DNA from: Porogramme epimiltina
Taxonomy: Eukaryota; Basidiomycota; Agaricomycetes; Polyporales; Polyporaceae
NCBI GenBank assembly: GCA_900155495.1
Contig: FTLJ01001015.1
Coordinates: forward strand, 1-10,837
Length of the DNA stretch: 10,837 nt
Reading direction: 5' to 3'
The number at the start of each line of letters is the position of its first letter. Positions within the stretch are counted from its first letter, which is position 1. The notes under the pieces were generated by a model that saw nothing but the letters and a program-made list of their open reading frames with translations, was not told the origin of the DNA and did no database searches. A program made the position numbers and the translations under genes. Shown piece after piece: positions 1-8,528 of this stretch.

Positions 1-110
1 TTATTCTCGGCTTTTGTCCAGCGACCTCCTCGTCACCCGCACCCAGTAGCTACCCTGTCGCACATGCCTACCATAGGGCTCGGCCCTCAAGGGCAATAAA
101 CGCGGATCCC

Positions 111-136
111 AAAAAAAAAAAAAAAAAAAAAAAAAA
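111..136 (+). repeat. Uninterrupted poly(A) tract, 26 bases
   Basis: A run of 26 A residues lies between GGATCCC and GGGTGC. Such a run can be the 3' tail of a retroposed element (SINE, LINE or processed transcript) on the plus strand whose body lies left of the window, or a plain slippage-prone homopolymer. The 110 bases to its left show no convincing tRNA-type A and B boxes, and target-site duplication cannot be tested because the left end is outside the window. Confidence 0.75.
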
Positions 137-289
137 GGGTGCAGCACAGATACAGGTCCCAGACACGCTGTTCGTAAACTCCAAAATCTGGTCGAGGCAT
201 TTATCAATTGGTCAAAGGGCGAAAGGTCGAGGGAATGCATGTCCGAATGGAAGGCTGCGTCATGTGTTATAATTAGGGGCACACACAAA

Positions 290-444
290 GTCGCAGCATA
301 ATGTTTACTATATTATTTATATGGTTTATAAATCTTGACATCTATCTACTAATATACGTACACAACATAATCTATGTGACCTAGTGTGGGAGTCCGTAGT
401 TTGTCCTATATAGTGACAGATGTAGGGAACTATATGGCACTGTA
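290..444 (-). terminator. AT-rich 3' flank of the NLR-like gene
   Basis: After the TAG at 447-445 the minus strand becomes AT-rich, with an ATATAAATAATATAG stretch around 305-325 that could act as a polyadenylation efficiency or positioning element. No exact AATAAA was found there. The assignment is positional only. Confidence 0.3.
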
Positions 445-3400
445 CTAGTCTCGAGGCAGCGCGTCCTTCCGGCAAGACATGTCCACAACAACAAGCCGTC
501 CATCATTGGTCGCGAACGCCACCCATTTTCCTGCGGCATCCCATCCTCCAGGATGGCGCTGATAGCTAACTTCTGCTGGCTGGTATCGATATACTGGCGG
601 GAGCCAGAATGCGCGTTGAGGTTCTTCCCCGTGACGTACACACTTGAAAATCCAACCATCGGAGAGGAAGTACTCTGGATGTGGATGAGAGACAATGGAT
701 TCATGGTGTGGTTGTGGAGTAGCGCTGTGCCGCGCGACGAGTGGCCAGTGCTCCTGAGATGCGACTGGTGCGTAGGAAGCGTTGGTGATAACGCCACGCT
801 CGTCTGCAGAGAACCGGATACGCTCGACCGAAATGCCCAACGATTGCGGGTGGAGTTCAGCAAGAAGATGTAGAGCGCCCCTGCTTTGTTCAGGAGTTCC
901 ATTGGCGCCTCCTCGTCCAGTGTTAGGGTCTAGGTGGAACGAGGTGGAGAAGTCCCACAGGGAGATTTGACCGTGCTCGCTTGCCCCGACTACCCGTGAA
1001 CCGTCCGATGAGAACGAGAGAGCGACAATGGCGTGGTGGTGGTTCATCCCCATTGTTATGGCTTTTGACGTGAGGTCATAAACGTGCACCGTTGAGTAGC
1101 CTGTCGTATTCCTCCTAGTCAGCGGATGAGATGCCTTGATTATCTGGGGATGAGATCTGGAGGAGCAAAACGTCGTGGGCCCCATCGTTGAGAAGAGAAG
1201 GTATCTCCCACATGGCGAGGTTCCGATAGCCCAGATATGCCCCGATCCCTTGAAGAGCACTTTCTTGGACCCCGAAATAGCATCCCATATCCGGAAACTG
1301 CCATCGAACGAGCCCGAGATAATGTTTCGTGAGTCCGTGGAAAACACGACGGGGACTACGTCGTCGGTATGTCTGCGGTTGACAGAAGTGAATGAACCTC
1401 GGGATATGTCATATAGAACGATGGTGTGGTCTTTATGCCCAGATAACGCGAGGCGGGTACCGTCTGGGGACCATGTCGTGGCCACGAAGCCCGGATCAAG
1501 GGTGTTGGGGTGAGGGTGGGCCATTTCTCGAACTAGAACCTTGGAGGGGACATCCCAGAGCTGCACGGTCCCGAATTCGTCTACCACCGCGAGGAGGTCC
1601 GGATCGCAAGGAGAAAATGCCACGGCCAAAACTGTCGAAGGGAACCGATCTTTCGGTACACCGTCGCTGAAGGCTGAACGGGCATATGCCCGCATAAGCC
1701 CCACATCCCATAACCGCACTCTCCCTCGGCCGTGGGCTGAAGCGATTTCTGAGCCGTCGTGAGAAAACCGCAATCCACCGATGCACTCTCGTCGAATTTC
1801 CTCGCGCTCCCCGACCCACTCCCCCGTCTTAACGTCCCACAGCTGGATCCATGATCCCTCGCCGACAACGCACCCGACGGCGAGGGTGCGTCCGTCAGGG
1901 GAGAAGTCGATTCCCCGAACGTTTCCCTTCAAGGCCAGGTGATGAAGCCGACGAGGATGGGACGGCTCTTCGATGACCCACAAGACGAGATTGTCCTTGC
2001 ATCCACACGCAATCGTCTTGTCGTCGGCGGAGATGGTGACCTTGAGAATTCGGGAGTCATGACACAGCGTGTGAGCATTCGAGGCGTTGGAGACCATCCA
2101 GATCTTGCACGTCGTGTCGCTGCTTCCGGAGACCAAAAATGATCCGCTGTGAGAGAACGCGACGGATTGGACCCAGTTAGAATGGCCCTTCAACTCCCTA
2201 GGTACCATCTTCACACCATGCGTGACGCTCCACAAAGTTGCAGTGCCATCTTTGGATCCTGAAGCCGCATGTAAGCCGTTTGAGGAGTGGTCCATGGCAG
2301 TGATGCGGGAGGAGTGTGCTTTCCACGATGTGATTCGTTCACCCGTCCGCGCGTCCCACAGCGACATCATCCCTTCCTCTGTCCCGCACAGGATCCGCAT
2401 CCCATCCGGCGAGAATGCTACACTCCAAACGTTGCTCTTCTCCTTCAGAACATGGAGTTGTGCTCCTGTCCTGCGGTTCCACAATCTGATGGTACAGTCC
2501 CATGAAATAGAGACGATGCGCTCGCCATCCGGGGAGTAGGCAACTGAGTTGGCGGAGGCCGTGTGTCCTTCCATTGTTATGGTGTTAGCGCTCCATCGTG
2601 GCAGTTCGCCGATGTGGATGTAGGGTGAACTGTCAAGATCTACGGAGTATGTGGAGCGAATGATGGAGGTTGAGGGGGAGGATGGAAGAGCAGACATGTA
2701 GACATGGCCCGCAGAGAGTGAAATAGCGGGATAGCAGAGCTGCACTACTCGCTTGCAGTCTCTTAGTTTCTCTATGGTCTCCACCAGATAAACATCCAAT
2801 TTCTGAGAGCCGACGGTTGGACATGTGATGAGCTTTCATTAGAGGGACAGATATCTATGGCGCAACTTACCAGCAGAGCATTTTGTGCTTTGTCCAATGC
2901 ATCAATAGCACCGTCCATCCCATCCATCAAGCTGCAGACTTCGAGCCAGTGGAGCAGGTGTTTCCGAGTGAACATAGAGATCAACGTGATTATGTCCTGG
3001 GTAATGTGCCCTTCACAGAGGTGGTCGGACCAATGTCGACAGGCGTACTGAACGTGGCCCGGAACCGAGGCCGCGAGACGAGATGGGAGGTCTTCGATGT
3101 CCATATTTGCTGCCCAGGTCGATGCAATGTTGCACGGATTCTGACGCAGATTCTTGTTCAGAATGTCCAAGCATCGTTCCGAAAGTAGGGTGTGTTGAAG
3201 CCGAGGGCTTACGAGAATGTCGGCGCGCGTGCACCTGGATTCGTCGACAAGAAAGTCAGGGAAGGACGGGTGGATGATGCGGATAACTCCATTCGGTTGA
3301 TCGACGTGTGGAACTACCAAGATAGAATGAAGGGGGCGTAGCGTGCGTCGCACCGTCCCGTACTCCAGATCGAGGAGGGATTCTAGATTCTGTGGGGACA

Positions 3401-5868
3401 GCTGATCCTTGAGTAGAACAATAGAGCCGACCACTATCTTCACCCGTGCAGCGTCCTCTGGAGTGGCGATGCATTTCATGACTTGCAGGTAGAGTCCGTA
3501 CAAGTGTGTGGATGGGGATACCCCAGTAGCACCCGCGACGATCGAGACAGACGGATTTTTAAGCAATGCATCGAGGCACTGATTTGGATTGCTCGCGCCA
3601 AAAATGTATTTGAGAGCGGTAGAGATGTGAATGAAGAGGCCGCCGGACGAGTTACGCAGCTCCAGTTGTTTCTCGAGGCTAGGCCATGTTGCATCAAACT
3701 CGCCTTCGTGCTGCTGCAAGAATTCGGCGAACTTGGCCTCGATGTAGATAGCGACATCTTGCAGGGCGAGCTCTGGGGGGATAGAGCTTAGGGGGAAGTT
3801 GTAAACATGTTTGAGAAGCACTCCTCGTCTAAATTCAGACGTAATATGAGCTTCTGGACGGCTCGTAATAATGAACTTGAGAGATCCGAGGTTGTCGACG
3901 TGGAGTGAGAGCGCGTTGACAATAGTCGACGCAGGCCGGTCATCCTTGCATTCATCGAGAGCATCTATGACAATGACATTTGGCTGGAAGGGTTGTCTGT
4001 CGGTTGTAGAGGTGCAGGAGCGGAGGGGCTCTACCACGAGCTTCTCGAGCTGGTATGATGGAAGAGAGAGATGGATATCTGGGTTGGCCTTCACAGCTTC
4101 CTGAACCATCTCCTTGAAGGAGGGCGGTGTGGCTGGGTGGAGGGCGAGGTGGAGGGCGATGGTGGGAAAAATTAATTGAATGTTACTGCGATCTCCAAAT
4201 CGGGCACAGAAGAAGCTCGCTCCGAGGCGACGTTCACGGTCGCATCGTTGCGCAATCGTGTGTGCGAGGGTGGATTTGCCTGTTCCCGCTTGCCCGTCAA
4301 ACAATAGGATACGAAGCTCCGGCGAGATGTTGAACATAGGCGAAAGCCTCTCGGCAGCAGCGATGGACCCCCCACTGGCAGGGATAGCCCAGCTGTATAC
4401 TGCAGACAGAACCCCCGCACGCGTGGCTCCTAAACAACTCTCGCGCCCTACATTCGCGTCAAATCGGGCATCAGAGGCGTATCGAAGACCAGATATTTCT
4501 GGTATATTATATTAGCGCTGGGAAAATGAAAAGATGGACAACCGACTAGCTCACCAGAACTGGTCATAGTCTGTCGGATTGCCTCACGGGTGAGATCTCC
4601 CTCCTGTGAAACTTCTCGACTGATCTTGATGCGAGTTTGAGCGCCTTCCTCATGAATCTCGTTGACTACACAGTCGAGCTTGCGATGTATTTGCCCAAAG
4701 TCTCTAGCAACAGAGCTTTGCATGTACTATCAAGATCCCATGACAGTCAATGCATAGTGTTGAAAAGGAACTACAAACTCACGTAGACTGTGATATAACT
4801 CAACAAGCTCATAGAAACCTGAGGACGTCGTCAGCTCGACGCTCTTGAATTGTTCACACAACTACCGACACGTACCGTGAGACTATCCAGATACCACGAC
4901 AAATTCTTGACATAGCCATCGAGTTCCTCTGCAATTTTATCTGCACGAAGGGCTTGAGATGCTCCTCGCACAGTTTTCTTGGTTTTTGAGTCCTCCACAT
5001 TTCCTTGAAGTCTTCCTACAGCATTTTTCACATTTTTCACATTCCTATAACCATATTTTCATGGAAATGAGATAATGCGCATGTGGGTATGTCGTGTTCA
5101 GAATGGATGTGCACGTACTCGCCAAAGATGCGCAGCTGCGCCTCCAGTTTCGGCGGACAGGGCTCTTCTTTTGGAAGAACTGACTCTACCATGGCGTTCA
5201 GAGATTCAACGTGTTTATGCAGTGTGGCGATCGATTCCCGATTGGAACCGTATTTCTGTAATACCCGCGCGATTAGTGCATGTAGCGCGAAACCGATAAT
5301 AGGTAGGATCTCCACGAAGGGTCATAAGGAAGCTCTTAGATGCAAACGACTTACTTCATAAACATCCATGACAGTTCTAAGCGCATGCACCGCACCACCA
5401 AGAAACGGAACACCATCGGATAGCGACTCTGTGATGTCAAGAGCCAGGCGCACCGCACCCGTGACCGTGTCTCCTTTCTTCGAGCGGCCCTCCTCAATTG
5501 TCTTAGGACTTTCGGACACATCTCCATGTTCGCCGGGTGTAGTATCAGTCGAGGTTGTGGGATCTGCTGTGGTCATCTCCTGTGGATTAGAGGACATACA
5601 GGAAGGGGAACCTGTAGTGGGCGTCTCCGTGATGGGAATTTCCGCGGTTAATTTAGTGAGACCATGTGGGGTGTCTCTGGACCTCTTGGCGGAGTGTTGT
5701 AATGTATGATTGATGGTAGATTCAATGGCAGGCTGATACAATCCGTCACTGCGGTGAGAGGTTGAGCGACGTGGATAGACGTACCTGTTTTTGAAGTTGC
5801 GGTTCCGGGATCGGCGAGCACCCTCTGAACTTCTCCCATTTCTCACGGAGAGTCTCCCGAAGTGGCAT
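445..5868 (-). CDS. NLR-like STAND protein: HeLo/MLKL-like helical domain, NACHT NTPase, WD40 repeats
   Basis: Eight exons join into 1653 residues. Residues 1-28 (starting MPLRETLREKWEKFRG) are basic and aromatic. Residues 29-115 are Ser/Thr/Pro-rich and probably disordered. Residues ~117-325 are helical and resemble the N-terminal executioner domains (HeLo/MLKL-like) of agaricomycete NLRs. The conserved connector DARFDANVGRESCLGATRAG starts at 335. NACHT follows: Walker A GQAGTGKST (394-402), Walker B VIVIDALDEC (500-509), sensor-like FIITSRPE (534-541). HPSFPDFL (735-742) marks the winged-helix region. A pre-repeat motif HVYMSALP (about 901-908) leads into about 12 WD40 repeats (947-1485). 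The tail carries DGWIFKC and FWLPPVYR (1583-1607). The family are NTP-driven cytosolic sensors in fungal non-self recognition and cell death; the ligand is unknown. All key NTPase residues are present and no internal stop remains after splicing, so it looks functional. The start at 5868 was chosen because the N-terminus fits the family and has A at -3; an in-frame ATG at 5955 would add 29 residues. Confidence 0.93.
634..2568 (-). repeat. WD40 repeat-coding region (about 12 recognisable units)
   Basis: Exon 8 encodes successive units with the pattern GH...V..VAFSPDG..ILSGS.D.T.RLWD.. . Clear units end in TIRLW, MMSLWDA, TATLW, CKIW, LVLW, IQLWDV, VRLWDV, VQLWDV, IVLYDI, FRIWDA, VHVYDL and ISLWDF. 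Two weaker strand pairs in the tail (around residues 1528-1542 and 1621-1644) could complete 14 blades, that is two seven-bladed propellers; this is inference. Unit 11 carries a long Ser/His/Thr-rich insertion before its last strand. The repeats differ widely from each other, so this is not a recently amplified, near-identical array. Confidence 0.88.
3948..4295 (-). other. NACHT nucleotide-binding core (Walker A to Walker B)
   Basis: Walker A GQAGTGKST is encoded at 4295-4269 and Walker B VIVIDALDEC at 3977-3948, both in exon 7. The GxAGxGKST loop binds the nucleotide phosphates. The acidic DALDEC box coordinates magnesium and is the form usual in fungal NACHT proteins. Both are complete, so nucleotide binding is expected. 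Confidence 0.9.
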
Positions 5869-7093
5869 GCTGTAGTAGGTATACAGGAAAGATAAGGAGG
5901 ATAGGCGGCGGACGAGAGGAGGTTGAATGAGCTGACACGTCGAGAGGAGACTCATCGTATACGCGCTCACCTGCGCGCCGTTCAAAGTGCGTTACGGCCA
6001 TCACCTCGACCTGTATGGCATTTATGACAAACACGAGAATGCTTCCGCTTGTAGAAGGTGGTATAGTTGCATCAGGTGGGGTCAGAAGCATTGTGGGAAC
6101 TATTCCGATTCACGGCATGTGACCAAGAATTAGAGCACATCGAATGCGTACCCTGTCGATGAGATTGTTCTGGGGGATACCACTGTCATGGAGGGTAATG
6201 GAGACACAATTATGATGATGCGTAGAGTCTCACGATTTACAGTACTAGGACTCACAACATAGTGCTCAATTCACTGCGCTGCGCAAGTCACCAGTCACAA
6301 GGTTTAATGGAAGAGACATCGAGCACCTACCTGGCATTCCACATAACCGGCGTGCTTCTCCGATGTCACACTTATGGCATCTTTTCGGTATTCTCTCACG
6401 GCTCTCCTCAGCGTGAGACCCTCACGCTATCCTTGTAACAGCCATATGCGGCATCAACGCCTATGAGAACAGTGAGTATCACGCGACACCGTGGAATGGA
6501 TATACCCTTAACAAAAACATCGTAGAAAAGACGACACGCCATGGGACTAGATTTCAGGCCCAGATTCCAGAAATAGGGATTACCTTCGGTCTAGAAATAG
6601 ATTGCGCGAACATTGCACTGTTTGAGTGGGGCAGTGCCTTGCGATGCTGAGAATTCTCTTTACTATGGGAGTCCATAGCTCATTAGGTTCGCATTGTAGC
6701 GCAAACAGAATGTACTTATCATGCGCTCACGGATACCTACGCTGCCAATATCTCAAAATAACTCGATTCGGACAAGGCTGGGCGCGCGGGCTCGTCCTTA
6801 TGTGCCAACACTCTATCTAAGTCGAGATGTTAGCTTATATTCACAAGACAGTAATAGTGCCACATACAGTGTCCATATACCCGGGTTACAAGAAGGCGCT
6901 GATGATTTGTTCCGGGCAAGGTTGGTCATGAGTCGAGGTGCCATCCGAACAAAAAGATCAACAATTCTGTCACGTGCTTCGCAAGTGATGTCATTTCCCA
7001 GCTGAAGCCCGGGATCCAAGGATCGTGAAACAATCATGTATAACCCCAGAGGCAACACTATCTTACATAGCTGCCTCGGGCTCAATACTCCCT
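5869..7093. other. Intergenic region upstream of the NLR-like gene
   Basis: Apart from the CT-rich promoter block next to the NLR start, I see no supportable gene, RNA or repeat here. The open frames in this interval are short, Cys/Ser/Arg-rich in translation, and lack splice-linked partners. The part near 7093 would be the 3' flank of the small gene proposed at 7094-7379. Confidence 0.6.
5886..5923 (-). promoter_or_regulatory. Pyrimidine-rich core promoter block of the NLR-like gene
   Basis: On the minus strand this stretch is almost all C and T and lies roughly 18-55 bases upstream of the chosen ATG at 5868. CT-rich blocks just upstream of the start are common at transcription start regions of filamentous fungal genes. 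No TATA box stands at a convincing distance. The stretch could instead be the pyrimidine tract of a 5'-UTR intron, because a CAG|GTGAGC donor-like site lies near 5970 and a CTACTACAG acceptor-like site abuts the ATG. Confidence 0.45.
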
Positions 7094-7379
7094 TCAATCG
7101 TAGAACACCAAAAAATTGAACCCAACGGGCTCGCGCATGGACGCACCCTTGGGCGGTGAGGGGGTGTGGGATAAACACAGCCAGGTTTCATCGTAAACTT
7201 TGTAATAAGCACACACCAGTCAGCCCCGAAATCCTGTCAAAAGCAGACAGACACTCACCGCTTGATCGATACCCGCCTCCACCCTCTAGGTACTTCCACC
7301 AGTGCGCCCTGCAGAACCACACGCTGAACGTCTCCTCGCGGTTCAGGTAGTGCGGCGTCGTGAGCACGAGACCGCGCAT
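7094..7379 (-). CDS. Unrecognised small protein, two exons, possibly 5' incomplete
   Basis: Exon 7379-7259 encodes 40 residues from ATG (MRGLVLTTPHYLNREETF, then a Trp-rich stretch VWFCRAHWWKYLEGGGG). A GTGAGT donor at 7258 opens a 61-bp intron with a CTGAC branch-like site and an ACAAAG acceptor. Exon 7197-7094 continues in phase 1 as VYDETWLCLSHTPSPPKG and ends FLVFYD at a TGA. The product is 74 residues, soluble-looking, with no membrane segment. I do not recognise the family and propose no function. The ATG may be internal: the frame stays open upstream to a TAG around 7405, and acceptor-like CAGs lie there, so earlier exons could exist. The joined frame matching across the intron is the main support; the AAG acceptor is less common than CAG or TAG. 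Confidence 0.42.
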
Positions 7380-7636
7380 AGCGTCAACCCTGCACCTGTT
7401 ACACAGCCTGAAGGGCTAGTCTCACGCTGCCTAATCGGCTGTCATAGCCTGACGTTCTGGAAGCGGCGCGGGCGCGTCGGCCGCGGGGAGGTGTTGACAT
7501 ACGTGCACCGTGGCGGCGACGGGCGTCTGGTCGGTGCTCGGGTTGGCGCTCCTGCAGGGTTTCGTCGAGATGTGCATTGAGGATAAAAAAGAGGTGTCGT
7601 TGAGCTCGCTCTGACGGTGCCGGCGATTGCTTGTGT

Positions 7637-7675
7637 GAAAAGAGGAAGGGGGAGAGAGGGAGGGGCAAGCAGGAA
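7637..7675 (-). promoter_or_regulatory. CT-rich tract, possible minus-strand core promoter
   Basis: The minus strand is nearly pure pyrimidine here, with CCCTCCCTCTCTCCCCC followed by TTCCTCTTTTC. It resembles fungal CT boxes upstream of transcription starts. The next minus-strand ATG is at 7577; it opens a 25-codon frame ending at a GTATGT donor-like site that does not join in phase to the exon at 7379. The link to any gene is therefore unresolved. It could equally be a low-complexity tract. Confidence 0.25.
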
Positions 7676-7754
7676 GCGTGGCGAGCGGGGACGTAGATTG
7701 ACGTTTGCGAGGTGGACTGACGGAAGGGGAGGACGGACGACCCGCCCGTGAGCT

Positions 7755-7978
7755 CTACTCCCGCTCGATCGCCGCGTCGTCACCGAACGTGGTGTGCACC
7801 ACAGGGAAATACTGGAATCCAGTCGCGTCTAGCGAGACGCTATCCTCTTTCCCGCTGGGGCACAGTGTGTGCGACGAAGCCCCAGTTACGCTCTGGGGAC
7901 GGGCGGGGCTTTCGCCTGAAAGATAGGGAGTGTAGTGACGCTGACGATGACGGCGATGGACATTATAAAGGCTTGCAT
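7755..7978 (-). pseudogene. Putative secreted small protein, one-base frameshift
   Basis: From ATG at 7978 the frame begins MQAFIMSIAVIVSVTTLPIF, a good signal-peptide shape (short start, hydrophobic core, then small residues), and continues AKAPPVPRA before a TAA at 7888-7886. Right at that point another frame takes over and reads TGASSHTLCPSGKED, then DATGFQYFPVVHTTFGDD, to a TAG at 7757-7755. Restoring a single missing base near 7888 would be enough to connect the two, for a product of about 74 residues. Upstream are a CT-rich block and a TATATA at ordinary fungal promoter spacing, which favours a real gene start. I do not recognise the family. It may be a decayed gene, an assembly indel, or two unrelated frames. 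A 36-46 bp intron ending at TTTCAG was considered but is too short or has a poor donor. Confidence 0.33.
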
Positions 7979-7996
7979 GGCACTTGGCGGAGTTTG

Positions 7997-8056
7997 AGAA
8001 GGGGGATAGGGGAGGCAAATGATATGGCCTATACAATGAATCACATAATCTATATA
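7997..8056 (-). promoter_or_regulatory. TATA plus CT-rich promoter of the secreted-peptide-like frame
   Basis: TATATA at 8056-8051 lies about 75 bases upstream of the ATG at 7978. A pyrimidine-rich stretch (CCTCCCCTATCCCCCTTCTC, about 8017-7997) lies between them. This TATA, CT-rich, ATG order is typical of fungal core promoters. Confidence 0.35.
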
Positions 8057-8370
8057 CGACTCCATTTGTCATCTGGTTCGGTGAAAGCTGCGGTAGTTGC
8101 GGCTGATGGATTAGACGTGAAGCTAATCGGTAAGCGAGTAGGCCAAATCGGGAACGGGATCATCGGAGCCATACATTAAGTAGCGTATCGTAAGTAATGG
8201 CAAGTGCTTCATAAAATCAGACTATAGCGGTAGTTCCATATATAAGCCCTGATTAATATACATTTGTATATAAGTAGTGTTGATAGTTTATAATAAATAA
8301 CTACATGGGGGCAGGTTTTCGGACTTTATTCCCTCGTTTTACTTGAATCACCCACATTCACTCACATTCC

Positions 8371-8422
8371 CACGTGATCACGCGTAATCACGCATTTTCA
8401 TCCATGTTCATCCATGTTCATT
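8371..8422. repeat. Short direct repeats (ATCACGC units and tandem TCCATGTTCA)
   Basis: ATCACGC occurs twice, 11 bp apart, just after a CACGTG palindrome at 8371-8376. The 10-mer TCCATGTTCA is then exactly duplicated in tandem at 8401-8420. A little to the left (8352-8368) CACATTC also occurs twice. These short degenerate repeats look like low-complexity or element-terminal DNA and do not encode protein. Confidence 0.55.
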
Positions 8423-8528
8423 GGTTGTTCGTTAGAATAATGATCCATGTATCGGCCTTCACAAGGTTTCATCCGCAGAGCGGACCAGCTCGCTGCGGTA
8501 GTAGGCGATGGCTCACTGTGCGCCTGGG

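Larger units (their letters stand above)
445..5868 (-). other. Exon-intron structure of the NLR-like gene
   Basis: Exons in transcript order on the minus strand: 5868-5785, 5732-5355, 5255-5119, 5044-4876, 4818-4783, 4726-4555, 4498-2871, 2802-445 (stop TAG at 447-445). The introns are 52, 99, 74, 57, 56, 56 and 68 bp. Donors are GTACGT, GTAAGT, GTACGT, GTACGT, GTGAGT, GTGAGC and GTAAGT; every acceptor is AG. The coding sum is 4962 nt, an exact multiple of three. Intron 3 is phase 2, intron 6 is phase 1, the others are phase 0. Intron 1 removes the in-frame TGA that follows exon 1, and intron 7 fuses the NACHT and WD40 frames. Unspliced, the locus would look like several separate proteins. 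All junctions are predictions from the sequence. Confidence 0.88.

Noticed and set aside
553..873. Plus-strand open frame of 106 codons
   Set aside because: Antisense to the WD40-coding exon, with no motif or promoter of its own.
381..902. Minus-strand frame of 173 codons at the end of the NLR gene
   Set aside because: It lies inside the WD40 exon in another frame; the WD40 frame has clear repeat motifs and this one has none.
1496..1819. Minus-strand frame of 107 codons within the WD40 region
   Set aside because: Out-of-frame shadow of the WD40 exon, Arg/Gly/Cys-rich in translation.
3483..3791. Plus-strand open frame of 102 codons
   Set aside because: Antisense to the NACHT winged-helix region, which has conserved sense-strand motifs.
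5843..6091. Minus-strand frame beginning MLLTPPDATIPP upstream of the NLR gene
   Set aside because: Splicing it through the CAG|GTGAGC near 5970 to the acceptor before 5868 would put the NLR start out of frame; more likely 5'-UTR or noncoding.
6813..7178. Minus-strand frame of 121 codons
   Set aside because: It overlaps the last exon of the two-exon frame at 7094-7379 out of phase and otherwise lies in its expected 3' flank; no recognisable motif.
7490..7613. Plus-strand frame reading TVAATGVWSVLGLALLQGF
   Set aside because: Looks like a membrane segment, but a TGA stands directly upstream with no acceptor AG to start an exon there, and other frames over the same bases look equally plausible.
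8050..8172. Minus-strand 40-codon frame starting MAPMIPFPIWPTRLP
   Set aside because: Weak start context, in-frame stop just upstream, and it overlaps the proposed TATA element; the plus strand there is also open.
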